Under the pieces are notes generated by a model. The model did no database searches, was not told where the DNA came from, and was given only the letters and a program-made list of their open reading frames with translations. A DNA stretch of 64,000 nt from Ahaetulla prasina (Eukaryota > Chordata > Lepidosauria > Squamata > Colubridae), in assembly GCF_028640845.1 (NCBI RefSeq), contig NC_080539.1, positions 366,935,233-366,999,232 on the forward strand, written 5' to 3'. Shown here in pieces: positions 21,791-32,220 of this stretch (position 1 is the first letter of the stretch; every line of letters begins with the position of its first letter). The position numbers and the translations under genes were made by a program.

Positions 21791-21911
21791 ATTCTGACTA
21801 TCAAACTCTTCCCACTGAGGAAGAGAATTAGGCTAATCATCCTAAATCTACAATACTACTGTTTCTATTACTAATGCTACAATTTGCACTGATTTCTGGC
21901 TCAATACTGTA

Positions 21912-22285
21912 TTGAGTAATCCTCAATTTATGACACAACTGGGGCCAGAATTTCTCTTGTGAGACCCCAATTTTACAATAATTTTTACAGAGGTTGTTAA
22001 ATGAGTCACTGCCATTGTTAAGCAAATTACATGATCATTAAGCAAATCCAACCTCCCCAATGGGCATGTTTGGTTTTTTTGGGGCAGAAATCAGCAAAAG
22101 AGGTTGCAAATTATGATGACAGGACACTGCAATGGATTGTAAATATGAGTTGGTTGCCAAATTGCGATTACTTGATCCTGAAAGGGGGGTGGGGAGGAGT
22201 GGACAGTCATAAATGAGAGTATAGGTCCTAAGTCACTTTTTCAAGACTGCCATAACCTCGAACCATAGTTGGACAGTTGTAACTT
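21912..22285 (+). mobile_element. Decayed Tigger-like MITE
   Basis: Carries ttgagtaatcctcaatttatgac, the central ccaatgggcat / gaggttgcaaattatgatgac region and the gtcactttttcaagactgcc end in diverged form. Confidence 0.65.
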
Positions 22286-22432
22286 TTGAGTGAGACAGTT
22301 GTTAAATGAGTTTTGCCCCATTTTGCAGCCTTTCTTGCCACTTCAGTTAAGTGAACCGCTGCAGTGCTTAACTTAGCAACACGGTTGTAAAGTCAATCTG
22401 GCTTCCCCACTGACTTTCCTTGTCAGAAGGTG

Positions 22433-22569
22433 CAGTGGTGGGATTCGGCCAGTTTGTGCCCCTTTGGGAGAACCGGTTGTTAACTTTCTGAGCAGTTTGC
22501 TGAACTGGTTGTTGGAAGAAATCATTAGGGCAGAGAACCGGTTGTCAAATTATTTGAATCCCACCACTG
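22433..22569. mobile_element. hAT MITE, 137 bp
   Basis: Perfect ends CAGTGGTGGGATTC and its complement, exact 8-bp duplication agaaggtg at 22425-22432 and 22570-22577. The same 137-bp family occurs at 40726 and 56900, with relatives at 38235 and 57725. Confidence 0.95.
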
Positions 22570-22581
22570 AGAAGGTGGCAA

Positions 22582-23354
22582 AAGACCTTGGAGTTTTCAT
22601 ATCAAATGATCTAAGTGCCAAAGCCCACTGCAACTACATAGCAAAAAAGGCTCTAAGAGTTGTAAACCTAATTTTACTCAGCTTCTTTTCCAAAAACTCT
22701 ACACTACTAACCAGAGCATACAAAACATTTGCTAGACCTATTCTTGAATACAGCTCACCTGTCTGGAACCCATACCACATCTCTGACATTAATACAATTG
22801 AACGCGTCCAGAAATATTTTAGAAGAAGAGTTCTCCGCTCCTCTGAAAACAACAAAATACCTTATGCCACCAGACTTGAAATCCTGGGATTAGAAAATTT
22901 AGAAGTCTGCCGACTCCGACAAGACCTGTGTATAACACACAGAATCATCTATTGCAATATCCTTCCTGTTAAAGACTACTTCATCTTCAATCGCAATAAT
23001 ACACAAGCAAACAATAGATTCAAACTTAATGTTAACCGCTTTCAATCTTGATTGCAGAAAATATGACTTCTGTAACAGAGTTGTTAACGCTTGGAACTGT
23101 GATCTCTTCTCAAAATCCCAAAAACTTCAACCAAAAACTGTCTACTATTGACCTCACCCCATTCCTAAGAGGACTATAAGGGGCGTGCATAAGAGCACAA
23201 AAGTGCCTACCGTTCCTGTCCTATTGTTCCCTTTCATTATATCAAATTAATATAGTTGTTGCATACTTTTGCTTATATATATGTTTATATGATGTGTTGT
23301 TGTTTTATGTTGATGTTTGTGTATACTGTTGTGACAAAATAAAATAAAATAAAG
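22582..23354 (+). mobile_element. LINE 3' part (GTGACAAAATAAA family)
   Basis: Encodes the C-terminal part of a CR1/L2-group LINE protein: KDLGVFISNDLSAKAHC, ARPILEYSSPVWNPY, ERVQKYF, then YATRLEILGLENLEVCRLR. A 1-bp insertion near 23040 shifts the frame (compare 49330-49375). The 3' UTR has cctaccgttcctgtcctattg and the tail gtgacaaaataaaataaa. Confidence 0.88.
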
Positions 23355-23556
23355 GGGGATTGCATGACTCCAGGGTGCTGCAACTGTCATATATATATAT
23401 AAGCCAGTTGCCAAAACAGCTGAATTTTGATCATGTGATCATGGGGCTGTTGCAACGGTTGTTAAGTGTGAAAAATAGAAAACAAGTCGCTTTTTTCAGT
23501 GCCTCTGTAACTTCGAATGGTCACTGAATGAGAGATGGTAACTCAAGGACTACTTG

Positions 23557-24154
23557 TACTGTCTCTGATTGATGTCTTTCAGCAGCGAGCCATGCCTCTG
23601 TCATATCTCCCAGCTCTTGTAATTCTTCCCTGGCTCCTGGTTTTCATCCTTCATCACTGTCTGTGATCCATTGCTCTTCCATCTTGGCCTCGGTTCTCCT
23701 GAGTTTTTTCCCCGTCTTTGGTCTCCCCTGCGTTTCTCACCTTTTCTCCAATATCTGGCGTGACCCTCAGGAGGGAGTCAAAGCTTGGCTTTGGTTTCTG
23801 AGCAAGCCGGAGTGCTAGTTCAGAATTTATACCCAGTCAGATCAGACTTCTTCATGCTCTCTTGCAACATTCCCCTTGTGGAAGAAGGCGCCTCTGTATC
23901 CTCTTATCTCCAGCCTTTGGAGTGTCAGTAAATGACAGCTGCTTGTTTACATCCTCTGCTCCCCTACTCAGATCAGTATGAAGCTGAAATCTGCAGCACC
24001 TGATGGAGCCCAAACGACTCCTGTCTCCTGGGTTGGTGTCTAATGGAGCCCAGGGCATTGTGCGCAGCTCTCTCTCCTCCCGCCATCGCATGCATGAAAG
24101 TGGAGAGGTTAAGGGTTGCCACCCGATGGCCTTCGACATGGGTGTCCCTCCTTC
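23557..24154. other. Unassigned DNA
   Basis: A CT-rich region without recognisable domains in any frame. It may be part of a larger retroelement with the putative LTR that follows, but I see no primer-binding site. Confidence 0.35.
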
Positions 24155-24375
24155 TGTCAGGCACAAACAATCAGATCCACACATGAAGAGTTAGCTATTT
24201 TATTGCTCAAGCCTATATAACTTAGGAATCATCTAAGGCGGTTTGTACCTGGGTGAAACAAGGTAGCATTTAAGTGGTGTGTGTGTATTAGACTTTGCCT
24301 CTTACACCCATGTAGGGATTCTGACTGATTGCCTGTTTGACTCCTTCCCCTGCCTGAGCCGATCTCTCTCTGACA
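24155..24375 (-). mobile_element. Putative short LTR, 221 bp
   Basis: On the minus strand it begins TGTCAGAGAGAG and ends TTTGTGCCTGACA (complementary TGTCAG/CTGACA termini) and contains ttatataggc and caataaaatag in promoter/polyadenylation order. The flanks do not give a target duplication, so this is tentative. Confidence 0.4.
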
Positions 24376-24747
24376 GTTTCTTCACTGCTGGTCACTTGGA
24401 CTAAGAGGGAGGAATTGAACTAGAGCCATTCCTCTTCAGTTGCTTAATGGGGACCAGAACCTGGGGTCTTCCCCTCCGGTCCACCCCCTTTCCCACTGGA
24501 CTACAGTTATTTTGGCTGTGTCCCTGTAATACCTATTCATAGCTCAGATCATTCTGACTATCCAGGATCCCCGTCTTCATCCTTTGGGGAGGCGATGAGA
24601 TCTCTACTCTCTATGGGCTTCAGCAGCCAGGAGTTTCTTGTGCCCTGTATATTCAAGAAGGTCTCACTTCTAGAATATAATTCTGGCAAATCTATTAGCA
24701 AGACTAGGATTCTGGAGGGCTGAGTCAATTACAGTAAGCCAAATTAT
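24376..24747. other. Unassigned DNA
   Basis: No gene or recognisable repeat. Confidence 0.35.
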
Positions 24748-24977
24748 CAAGGAGAGATCCAATCTAGAACGAAGGAGGAATTTCCTGACAGTGAGAACAA
24801 TTACTCAATGGGACAATTTGCTTCCAGAAGTTGTGAGTGTTCTCATCACTGGAGGTTTTCAAGAAGAGACTGGACAGTCATTTGTCCAGAATGGTATAGG
24901 ATCTTCTGCTTGATCAGGGGGTTGGACTAGAAGACCTCTGAGGTCCCTTCAAACTCTGTTATTCTGTATTCTGAATC
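24748..24977 (+). mobile_element. CR1 LINE 3' end
   Basis: ggaggaatttcctgacagtg, then cttccagaagttgtgagtg and the terminal gggggttggactagaagacc with a TATTCTG tail. Confidence 0.9.
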
Positions 24978-24978
24978 A

Positions 24979-25231
24979 TGCCGTTAAGAAAAGCCAGTTT
25001 TCCCCATTGACTTTGTTTGTTGGAAACTGGTTGGGTTACAGTCACAAATGGCAATCACATGACCTCAGGACATTGCAGCTGGAGTGTATTGTCCATGCAG
25101 GTTGCCAAGTGCCTGGATTTTGATTATATGACCATTGGGATGCTGCAAGGGTCATAAGTGTGAGTCATTTTTTTCATTGGCGTAACTTTGAACAGTTGCT
25201 AAATGAATGGCTGTAAGCCGTGTACTACCTG
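24979..25231 (+). mobile_element. Tigger-like MITE, right half
   Basis: Begins at the gttaag..ccagttttccccattgac landmark and ends gtgtactacctg followed by TA. Confidence 0.8.
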
Positions 25232-25239
25232 TAGATATA

Positions 25240-26010
25240 CTGGTGCTCCCAGCATCTTTAACCAGCTCGAAATCCAGGCCATCCTAGCAATTCTTGCTGT
25301 GTGTTACAGGCCTAAAATATCTGGAGGACGACAAATTCTGTGGAAAGTTGTCCTAAATATGTAAAAAGGAGAAAAGTTGCAGGTCAGCTGTTCTTGTCCC
25401 ACTATGCTGGAATATCTGAGCATACAAAATTATGGGAGCGGAGAAGGTCAAGAATATTTAGGAATGACCTATAAAATGCTTGCTCCTAATGGAGGAGGAA
25501 AAAAAAATAGTAGAAAGAGAAATTGAGGCGAAAGACGGAGGGAGGGAGAACGGGGAGAAAAACAGTCACTTTCTTGTTTGCAAACCAAGCCAGCTGTGTC
25601 CTCTGTTTAAACATATTTATCTATTTTTTGTGGATAAAACAGCAAGCTTGGAGGTGGCCGAGATGAAACGGAAAAATAGTCATTATCCTTGACCATCTCT
25701 CTCTTTCTCTCTCCCTCTCCGGAACATAACAGGACAGCAGAAGGACATGAGATAAAGTCAATGTATTCTACTTGCCTAACAAGAAAACAAGAAAAAAGAA
25801 AAGAGGGCCACTCCGTTTGAAAGGAGTCACTGCCAGCGAGAAAACACTGAGAAAGGCTGGCATCGTTACAGAGAGGAGAAAAATATTCTGCATTTCCTAA
25901 GGCGCCTGGGTGTTGGGAGGGTTTCTTTCTGTGTGTGCGTGTGTTGTATGTGATCCAAAATTTGGCTATGTGCCACAGAATTTGGACAGTGATTTTCTTT
26001 GGAGGTAGAA
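25240..26010. other. Unassigned DNA
   Basis: A 148-codon open frame on the minus strand (25607-26053) has no recognisable domain and runs into a MITE, so I treat it as chance. No repeat is recognised. Confidence 0.4.
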
Positions 26011-26013
26011 ATG

Positions 26014-26118
26014 CAGGTAATCCTTGCCTTACAACAGTTTGTTTAGCAACCATTTGAAGTTACAGAAGCACTAAAAAAAAAAGTGACTTATGGACATTTT
26101 TCACACTTACGACCATTG

Positions 26119-26196
<78 letters not shown>

Positions 26197-26911
26197 TATT
26201 TGTATACCGCCCTATCTCCCAAAGGACTCAGGGCGGTTCACAGGCAAATAAAACATTTATATACACATTAAAATAACCATTAAAAAAACTTATTCTAATG
26301 CCAAATTTTAAAATATAAATATAAATATTAAAACCAATTTAAAACCCCTATAAATTTAAAATCTAGGCCAGTCCTGCACAGATGAATAAATGTGTCTTGA
26401 GCTCGCGACGGAAGGTTCGGAGGTCTGGAAGTTGACGGAGTCCTGGGGGGAGTTCGTTCCAGAGGGTGGGAGCCCCCACAGAGAAGGCCTTTCCCCTGGG
26501 CGTCGCCAGACGGCACTGCCTAGCTGACGGCACCCTGAGGAGTCCCTCTCTGTGAGAGCGCACGGGTCGGTGGGAGGTATTAGGTAGCAGTAGGCGGTCC
26601 CGTAGATAACCCGGCCCTATCCCATGGAGCGCTTTGAAGGTGGTCATGTGATTTACATTCAGATGCTTGACAACTGGTTCTTATTTATGACGGTTACAGT
26701 GTCCCGTGATCGTGTGATCCCCTTTCGTGACTTTCTTACAAGCAAAGTCAACTGGGAAGCCAGATTTACTTGACAACCGTGCTACGAACCTAACAACTGC
26801 CGTGTTTCACTTAACAAATGTGGCAAGGAAAGTCGTAAAAGGGAGCAAAACTCACTTAACAAATTTCCCACTTTTGGGCCTCATTTGTGGTAATAAGTCG
26901 AGGACTACCTG
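26014..26911 (-). mobile_element. Tigger-like MITE split by an L2
   Basis: Left part caggtaatccttgccttac to cttacgaccattgca (26119); right part from about 26640 (ggtcatgtgattta) to gtcgaggactacctg, followed by TA. Confidence 0.88.
26120..26645 (-). mobile_element. L2 LINE 3' end with (ATT)n tail
   Basis: The minus strand encodes TTFKALHGIGPGYLRD, then GKAFSVGAPTLWNELPPGLR (about 85 codons intact), followed by the 3' UTR with ctgagtcctttgggagat and a tail of about 25 TTA/ATT units at 26120-26193. It is inserted in the surrounding MITE. Confidence 0.9.
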
Positions 26912-26959
26912 TATACATTTTCTGTTTCATTCCACCAGTCAGACCTCAGGAACGAGTCA

Positions 26960-27150
26960 CATTTTCAGCCACTTGCAGCGTCCTGCGATCATGGGATCAT
27001 GATTGGTGACCTTTTGAGAAGCTGCTTAACGGCCATAATAAAACCGATTGTAACCCTGGGTCTGGTCATGTGAAGACTTATTACCACCCTGACTTATTAT
27101 GGAGGCTTTGCTCCCAACTGTGGTTATAAATTGAGGACTACTTGTTTTAA
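26960..27150 (-). mobile_element. Decayed Tigger-like MITE fragment
   Basis: gatcatgggatcatgatt .. gttataaattgaggactactt has the right half of the family in poor condition. Confidence 0.5.
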
Positions 27151-27228
27151 GTCAATTTAAATGTCCCTGTTGCATTTGGGTAACAGAGTTTACATATCAT
27201 TACCCAAAGAAAATTCACTTTTACTCAA

Positions 27229-27824
27229 TTTTGGGGTACAAGTAGATCTTGATTTACGATAACAATAGCCCTTAGATTTATATACTTCCCCATTATAGCA
27301 CTCTCTGAACAGTTTACAAGGTCAGCATATGCCCCCCACCCAATTTGGGTCCCCATTTTACCTTGAGCCTTGTCAGGACTAAACTCGAAGCTGTGCACAG
27401 AGTATGCCTGCAACACGGCACTGCGCCATCATGGCTCTGTTGATCACAAGTGATCACAACTGAGCTCAGCATTTCTGTTGCTAGGCAAGACAATTGTTAA
27501 ATGATGTTTGCCCCATTTTAAGCCTTTCTTGCCGCAGTTGTTAAGTGAATCACTGCAGTTGTTAAGTCGGTACCAGGGTTGTTAAATGGATCTGGCTTCC
27601 CCATTGTCATTACTGGTCAGAAGGTCGCAGAAGGTGATCATATGATCCCGGGACACTGCAACCGTCATAAATATGAACCAGTTGCCAAGCATCCGAATTT
27701 TGATCATGTGACTATAGGGATGCTGCAACGGTTGTAAGTATGAAAAATGGTCATAAGTCACTTTTTTCAGTGCTGTTGTAACTTTTGGTTACTAAAGAAG
27801 TGATCATAAGTGAAGGACTACCAG
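27229..27824 (+). mobile_element. Tigger-like MITE split by a SINE
   Basis: Left end TA then caagtagatcttgatttacg; body resumes at about 27456 (cacaactgagctcagc) and runs to gtgaaggactacc. Confidence 0.85.
27262..27437 (-). mobile_element. tRNA-derived SINE, second family
   Basis: On the minus strand: agccatgatggcgcagtg head, gccttgtcaggactaaactcg as the box B region in complement, ggggtccccat-type body and the tataaatctaaggg tail. It resembles the SINE at 17622 in body but differs in head and tail. Confidence 0.65.
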
Positions 27825-27925
27825 ATTGGGACAGCACTGGCTTAGGAGATTCCCCCACCCCCTTTGTACTTTCCTTCTAAGTCCTGATGCAGTAAAAATA
27901 ATATTTATGGACATTGAGAGAGAAA

Positions 27926-27931
27926 TTTATT
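27926..27931 (-). promoter_or_regulatory. AATAAA polyadenylation signal for the PHB copy
   Basis: AATAAA on the minus strand 141 bp beyond the PHB stop codon. No poly(A) tract follows, so any retrocopy tail has eroded or transcription ends here natively. Confidence 0.5.
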
Positions 27932-28072
27932 AGATGAGGAATTTTCCAATCCACATCACATTTTGGCCATCGTCTGGACACTCTGCAGTTGATATTCATA
28001 ATAGGTTTTGACTGATTTTGCTACTGTCAAGGGAATAGGAAGCAACAGAAAAGGAACAGGCCCAAGGCAGAC

Positions 28073-28882
28073 TCATCGAGGTAGTGGGAAGAGAGATGAC
28101 GGTACGTAGGTAACATTGCTGGACTGGGCCAGCTGTTTTGCTATGTCCTCAGCTGCCTCAAGTTTGCGCAGTTCCACAAGACCGTCCCCTGCGGAAGCCA
28201 GGGAGTTGGCAATCAGCTCTGCAGCTTTTGAGTCTCCTTCGGCCATGATGATAGCGGCCTTTTTCTGGTACTCAGCCCTTTCCACAAAGAACCTCGCCTT
28301 TTCGGCTTCCTGCTGTGCCACTTGCTTCATTTCTACGGCATCCAAGAAGTCCTTGCTGAACGTCAGGTGGGTCAAGGAAACGTCATCCAGGGTGATGCCA
28401 AAGCTAGCTGCCCGTTCCGACAGGTCTTCGTTCACCTGTCTGGAGACCAGCTCTCTCTGTGTGATCAGTTCCTCGGCATCAAAGCGAGCCACCACCGATT
28501 TGAGCACCTCTGTCGTGATGGAAGGTAAGACTCGGTCGTCATAGTCTTCACCGATCGTCGTGTAAATCCGAGGGAGCTGCATTATCACCGGCCGGAACAA
28601 GATCCGGAGTGTAATATTCACGTTCTGGAGATCTTTGCTCCCCGTGGTTACAGGGACATTGTGAGGGCGAGAACGGCAGTCGAAAATTATGGGCTTCTGC
28701 AGCCAGGGGATGAGAAAATGAGTCCCTTCTCCTACCACCTTATCCTGGACACCCAGATATCGGTCAAAGATGATCGCCCGGTGACCTGCGTCCACGTTAT
28801 AAAGAATAGAGTTGACCACTCCACCAGCAAATGCTAAGCCCAAACTAAGTTTGCCGATGTTCTCAAAGATCTTAGCAGCCAT
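28073..28882 (-). CDS. PHB1: Prohibitin-1, intronless (retrocopy with intact frame)
   Basis: Prohibitin-1 forms ring complexes with prohibitin-2 in the mitochondrial inner membrane, where it scaffolds proteases and lipids; some also acts in the nucleus. The 269-residue frame begins [11 protein letters not shown] and ends FPLPR. Residues ~2-24 form the hydrophobic anchor, ~26-187 the SPFH/band-7 domain ([72 protein letters not shown]), and ~177-230 the coiled coil ([30 protein letters not shown]). It is about 3 residues shorter than the usual 272, with an altered C-terminus, but keeps the NVTYVP site equivalent to the phosphorylated Thr/Tyr. Vertebrate PHB has several coding exons; here all are fused without introns or stops, so I infer a retrocopy. 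It differs from the remembered vertebrate protein at roughly one residue in five, mostly conservatively, which suggests selection rather than fresh decay. The ATG is preceded by a purine at -3 on the minus strand only weakly (CCCCCAATGG). Alternative: a true single-exon paralogue. Confidence 0.9.
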   Translation of the reverse strand: MAAKIFENIGKLSLGLAFAGGVVNSILYNVDAGHRAIIFDRYLGVQDKVVGEGTHFLIPWLQKPIIFDCRSRPHNVPVTTGSKDLQNVNITLRILFRPVIMQLPRIYTTIGEDYDDRVLPSITTEVLKSVVARFDAEELITQRELVSRQVNEDLSERAASFGITLDDVSLTHLTFSKDFLDAVEMKQVAQQEAEKARFFVERAEYQKKAAIIMAEGDSKAAELIANSLASAGDGLVELRKLEAAEDIAKQLAQSSNVTYVPSSLFPLPR

Positions 28883-29185
28883 TGGGGGCAGCTGATGTCT
28901 CTCTTCTCTATGTCCAAGGAAGCCGTCCCAGTATCAATGCACATAGCCAAAATCCTTGCTGGATTTTGGGTGGACCTGGTGTTTCTTCTAGCTATTGGGT
29001 GGACCTGGTGTTTCTTCTAGATATTAGGTGGTCTTCTAACCACTTTCAATGACTGGGGGCAAATGAACATCGCCTCCCAGACATGTGTCTTGTTTTTCAA
29101 GTTCAGGAGATGACAATCCTGGGAATCCCATCAAGGATAGGATCTCCACCGTCATTGTTTCATCCTGACCAGATCCAAGGCCTCT

Positions 29186-29193
29186 TGACATCA
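29186..29193. promoter_or_regulatory. CRE-like site TGACATCA
   Basis: About 300 bp upstream of the PHB ATG (gene on minus strand). Confidence 0.4.
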
Positions 29194-29716
29194 CCAAGGC
29201 CTCTTTTATGACATGGCCCACTGACATTATATTTGAGTGTGTTTAAGAGCCGGCATCATTTCTACAAAGGTTCCTTGTCCAGCTGCTGGGATTGTGGTTC
29301 ATGTCCTCAAAAGGTAGGATGGGAGCAGAGAGAAAAAATCTGGGCAAGTCCAGGACAAAAATCTCAATTCAGGCAGGCTTTCTGATTAACAAAAGCCAGG
29401 CTTTTTAAGCTGGGTTTTAGTCATTTCGTAAATTACGATCGAAGACAGAGACTCTGAATGCCCTCTGGATTAAAAAAAAAAAAGTGGAGTATCAGTCATT
29501 TTAAAAAATGAAAATGCTTGAGCTTAAATTTGAATCGAATTTAAATCAAAATAATTAAATGAAGGGAATATGATCATTCCTCACTCAGGGGATAATTTTG
29601 TCCCTTTTTGTCACATTGAAGAATAACAATTCTTAGGACTTCCGGGAACTGCAATTAAGACCATCTGAAGCTTCAGGGTGGATCATCTTGTCCTTACCTT
29701 ACTTGATAGCTACTCA

Positions 29717-29724
29717 TGACATCA
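29717..29724. promoter_or_regulatory. CRE-like site TGACATCA
   Basis: Lies 36 bp from the perfect CRE at 29760. Confidence 0.4.
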
Positions 29725-29759
29725 CCTAATGAGGTTACTACCCCTCTTCCTGCAGCTCT

Positions 29760-29767
29760 TGACGTCA
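29760..29767. promoter_or_regulatory. Perfect CRE palindrome TGACGTCA
   Basis: Consensus cAMP response element, the site bound by CREB/CREM/ATF factors, about 880 bp upstream of the PHB ATG. Confidence 0.5.
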
Positions 29768-29902
29768 GAGCTTTGTTTTGAAACATTGCCGGACCTTCCT
29801 TTTCCTGTTTTAGATTTAGCAATGCAGGAAATACAGAGTTTACCTTGTCATTCCTGCAATATCTCCAAGCCCTTCATTATGACATCCCCAAGTCCTGTAT
29901 TG

Positions 29903-29910
29903 TGACATCA
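29903..29910. promoter_or_regulatory. CRE-like site TGACATCA
   Basis: Part of tgtgacatcatagtgacc, with a second half-site TGAC immediately after. Confidence 0.4.
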
Positions 29911-30061
29911 TAGTGACCCCACCCCCACCCTCCAAGGCTCAGCCTCTGGGTGCTACAGATGCAGAAAACATAATTTATCCATAATTCCTTGTAAGGAACC
30001 CCATGGATGGGTAATCTAGCCAGGAATTGCATTGCCAGAGACAAGCTAAAGCAATGACCTG

Positions 30062-30236
30062 CAACCTTTTGGGCACCAGGGACCAGTTCCATGGAGAAAG
30101 ATTTTTCCATGGACTGAAAGGAATGTGGTTTTGCATGTTGCCTCCATCCCATGGATGGGGTTTCGCTTGTCTGCGCAGCCTGGTTGCTGGCATGTTGTGG
30201 CCCGGTGCTGGTCCATGGACTGGGAATTGGGGCTAG
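30062..30236. mobile_element. hAT-like remnant
   Basis: gcaaccttttgggcaccaggga and ttttccatggactg, then in complement gtgctggtccatggactggg. These resemble the two ends of an amniote-wide hAT (Charlie-type) element. Flanks give no clear duplication. Confidence 0.4.
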
Positions 30237-30267
30237 AGAGTTGGGGGACAAAGTAGTGAGATGAGAT

Positions 30268-30360
30268 GAAATCATGGATGCTCCAGCACTGGAGGTTTTC
30301 AATAAATGTTTGAGTAGCCATTTGCCTGGAATGAGGATTCTTACACTGGGCAGTGGGTTT
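30268..30360 (+). mobile_element. CR1 3' end fragment
   Basis: gatgctccagcactggaggt, diverged, ending before ttatttatttaataataa. Confidence 0.7.
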
Positions 30361-30371
30361 ATTTATTTAAT

Positions 30372-30912
30372 AATAACAACAGAGTTGGAAGGGACCTTGG
30401 AGGCCTTCTAGTCTAACCCCCTGCCCAGGCAGGAAAACCCTACACCATCTCAGACAGATGGTTATCCAACATTTTCTTAAAAATTTCCAGTGTTGGAGCC
30501 TAATCTTGCGTAGCTTCTTTTCCAAAAACACCACACTATACTAACCAGAGCATATAAAACATTTGCTAGACCAATTCTAGAATACAGCTCGCCTGTTTGG
30601 AAACCTCACCACATCTCTGACATCAATGCATAATCCTAAAAGCTTTAACCAAAAACTTTCTACTATTGACCTCATCCCATTCCTAAGAGGACCATAAGGG
30701 GCATGCATAAGCGCACAAACGTGCCTACCTTTCCTGTCCTATTGTTTTTTTCTTTTCTTCTTCCTATATATATATATATATGCTTATACCTCCTTATATT
30801 TACTCATATATGTGTTTATATACTATATATTCTTTTTGTATGATACCTACATATATTGTTGTGACAAAATAAATAAATAAAAATAAATAAATAAATTCAC
30901 AACTTCTGCAGG
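30372..30912 (-). mobile_element. CR1 3' end split by a LINE
   Basis: CR1 minus strand at 30377-30499 (cagagttggaagggaccttg .. ccagtgttggagcc) and 30893-30912 (ttcacaacttctgcagg). The LINE at 30500-30890 sits between. Confidence 0.85.
30500..30890 (+). mobile_element. LINE (GTGACAAAATAAA family), internally deleted
   Basis: agcttcttttccaaaaacac encodes the SFSKN region, jumps at about 30630 to the C-terminus (atcctaaaagctttaacc) and ends in the 3' UTR and gtgacaaaataaataaataa. Confidence 0.85.
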
Positions 30913-31228
30913 CTTTATTTATTTATTTTATTTATTTATTTTATCTGTCACACAGTATATATTAGCATAAGCATGAAATAACTATATAATATATAAGCAT
31001 GTATATAAGCATAAGTATGTAATAACTATATTAATTAGATATAATGAAAGGAAACAATAGGACAGGAACGGTAGGCACGTTTGTTCTCTTATGCACGCCC
31101 CTTATAGACCTCTAAGGAATGGGGTGAGGTCAATAGTAGACAGTTTTTGGTTAAAGCTTTGTGGATTTTGGGAGGAGACCACAGAGTCAGGTAGTGTATT
31201 CCAAGTATTAACAACTCTGTTACTGAAG
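30913..31228 (-). mobile_element. LINE 3' end (GTGACAAAATAAA family)
   Basis: Complement of the usual 3' UTR (caataggacaggaacggtagg) and C-terminal coding part, with an AAATA tail at 30913-30945. Confidence 0.88.
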
Positions 31229-31261
31229 TCTAGATGCCTCTAAGAGCCCTTCCAGCTTTAG

Positions 31262-31445
31262 GACTTTAGGACTTGACCGGAAGTCTTCTCAAACTCCCAA
31301 AAGCTTTACCAAAAACTGTCTACCATTGACCTCACCCCATTCCTAATAAGGGGCATGCATAAGTGCACAAAAGTGCCTACCGTTCCTGTCCTATTGTTTT
31401 CTTTCATTATATGTGCTTGTATGTAACGTTGTGACAAAATAAAGT
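31262..31445 (+). mobile_element. LINE 3' end (GTGACAAAATAAA family)
   Basis: cccaaaagctttaccaaaaac to ttgtgacaaaataaag; head-to-head with the preceding copy. Confidence 0.85.
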
Positions 31446-31529
31446 CTACTACAATAGATCTTCAGCAAGGATCTGGCCTCCCTTAAGTCCACCAAGAAGA
31501 GAAACTTTGAAACATTTTGCCATCTTGTA

Positions 31530-31829
31530 GGCAGTTCTCAACTTACAATGAGTTGCTTTGAGTGACCAAAGTTATAACGGACTTCCCAGGGCTACTTATG
31601 ACTCGAGTCCAAAGCTCTGATCGACACTATAGTCATATGACTGCATTTCAGGCACTTGGCAACCAGTCTGCATCTGGAAGTCATGTGAACATGATTTACA
31701 TCATATTTTTTTGGAAACTGGCATTTACTTCTGGTTTTGGCAAAAACAGCCCGTAGCAAAAAAAAAAAAAGGGAGGGGGGTTTCGCTTAATGACTGTGGT
31801 TAAATGGTCATAGTGGTCACTTAACAACA
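31530..31829 (-). mobile_element. Diverged Tigger-like MITE
   Basis: TA then ggcagttctcaacttacaat; landmarks catatgactgcatttcaggc and cttaatgactgtggttaa; right end lost. Confidence 0.6.
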
Positions 31830-32219
31830 AAAGATCTTGTATGATCAATAATGCACAAGAGACAGATATGAGATATGAGAAATAAAAATAGAAAAAAAAC
31901 TTTCAAAAAAACCAACAACAAAAGGTTATAAACAACAAAATCAAATAAATAAAAAATCAAATAAATAAAATAAAATCGGCTTTTACGGCCATCATGACTT
32001 ATAACTGAAATGGGCAGGCTCCATCATGGTTGTAAATTGTACTTGTTTCCAAGAATCTCTCTCCAGATTTGATAAATTCTGTTCTCCCAAGTCCTGGAAT
32101 TCTCCCCACCCCCCATTAAGTCACCCAATAAATGATGTACATTCACTTTTTGTCTTAGAAAGAAGATTTTTGTTCTCTCCTTACATGGGAATCAATTCCA
32201 TTTTCAGTGGGAATTATTA
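31830..32219. other. Unassigned DNA
   Basis: A-rich sequence with AAATA patches and one gtaaattg MITE scrap at about 31980-32040. Confidence 0.4.
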
Positions 32220-32220
32220 A

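Larger units (their letters stand above)
22286..23556 (+). mobile_element. Tigger-like MITE split by a hAT and a LINE
   Basis: Left part 22286-22432, right part about 23355-23556 (ggattgcatgactccagggt .. aaggactacttg then TA). Between them sit the hAT at 22433-22569 and the LINE at 22582-23354. Confidence 0.85.
28883..30060. other. Upstream region of PHB copy
   Basis: Holds a 29-bp tandem pair (gggtggacctggtgtttctt at about 28968 and 28997), four CRE-type sites listed separately and otherwise unassigned DNA. No parental exon or recognisable transposon is seen. Confidence 0.45.

Noticed and set aside
22464..23051. 195-codon frame
   Set aside because: A chance fusion of a hAT MITE and a LINE coding fragment; only the second part is protein-derived.
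25607..26053. 148-codon frame on the minus strand
   Set aside because: No recognisable domain, and its start lies in a Tigger-like MITE. Probably chance.
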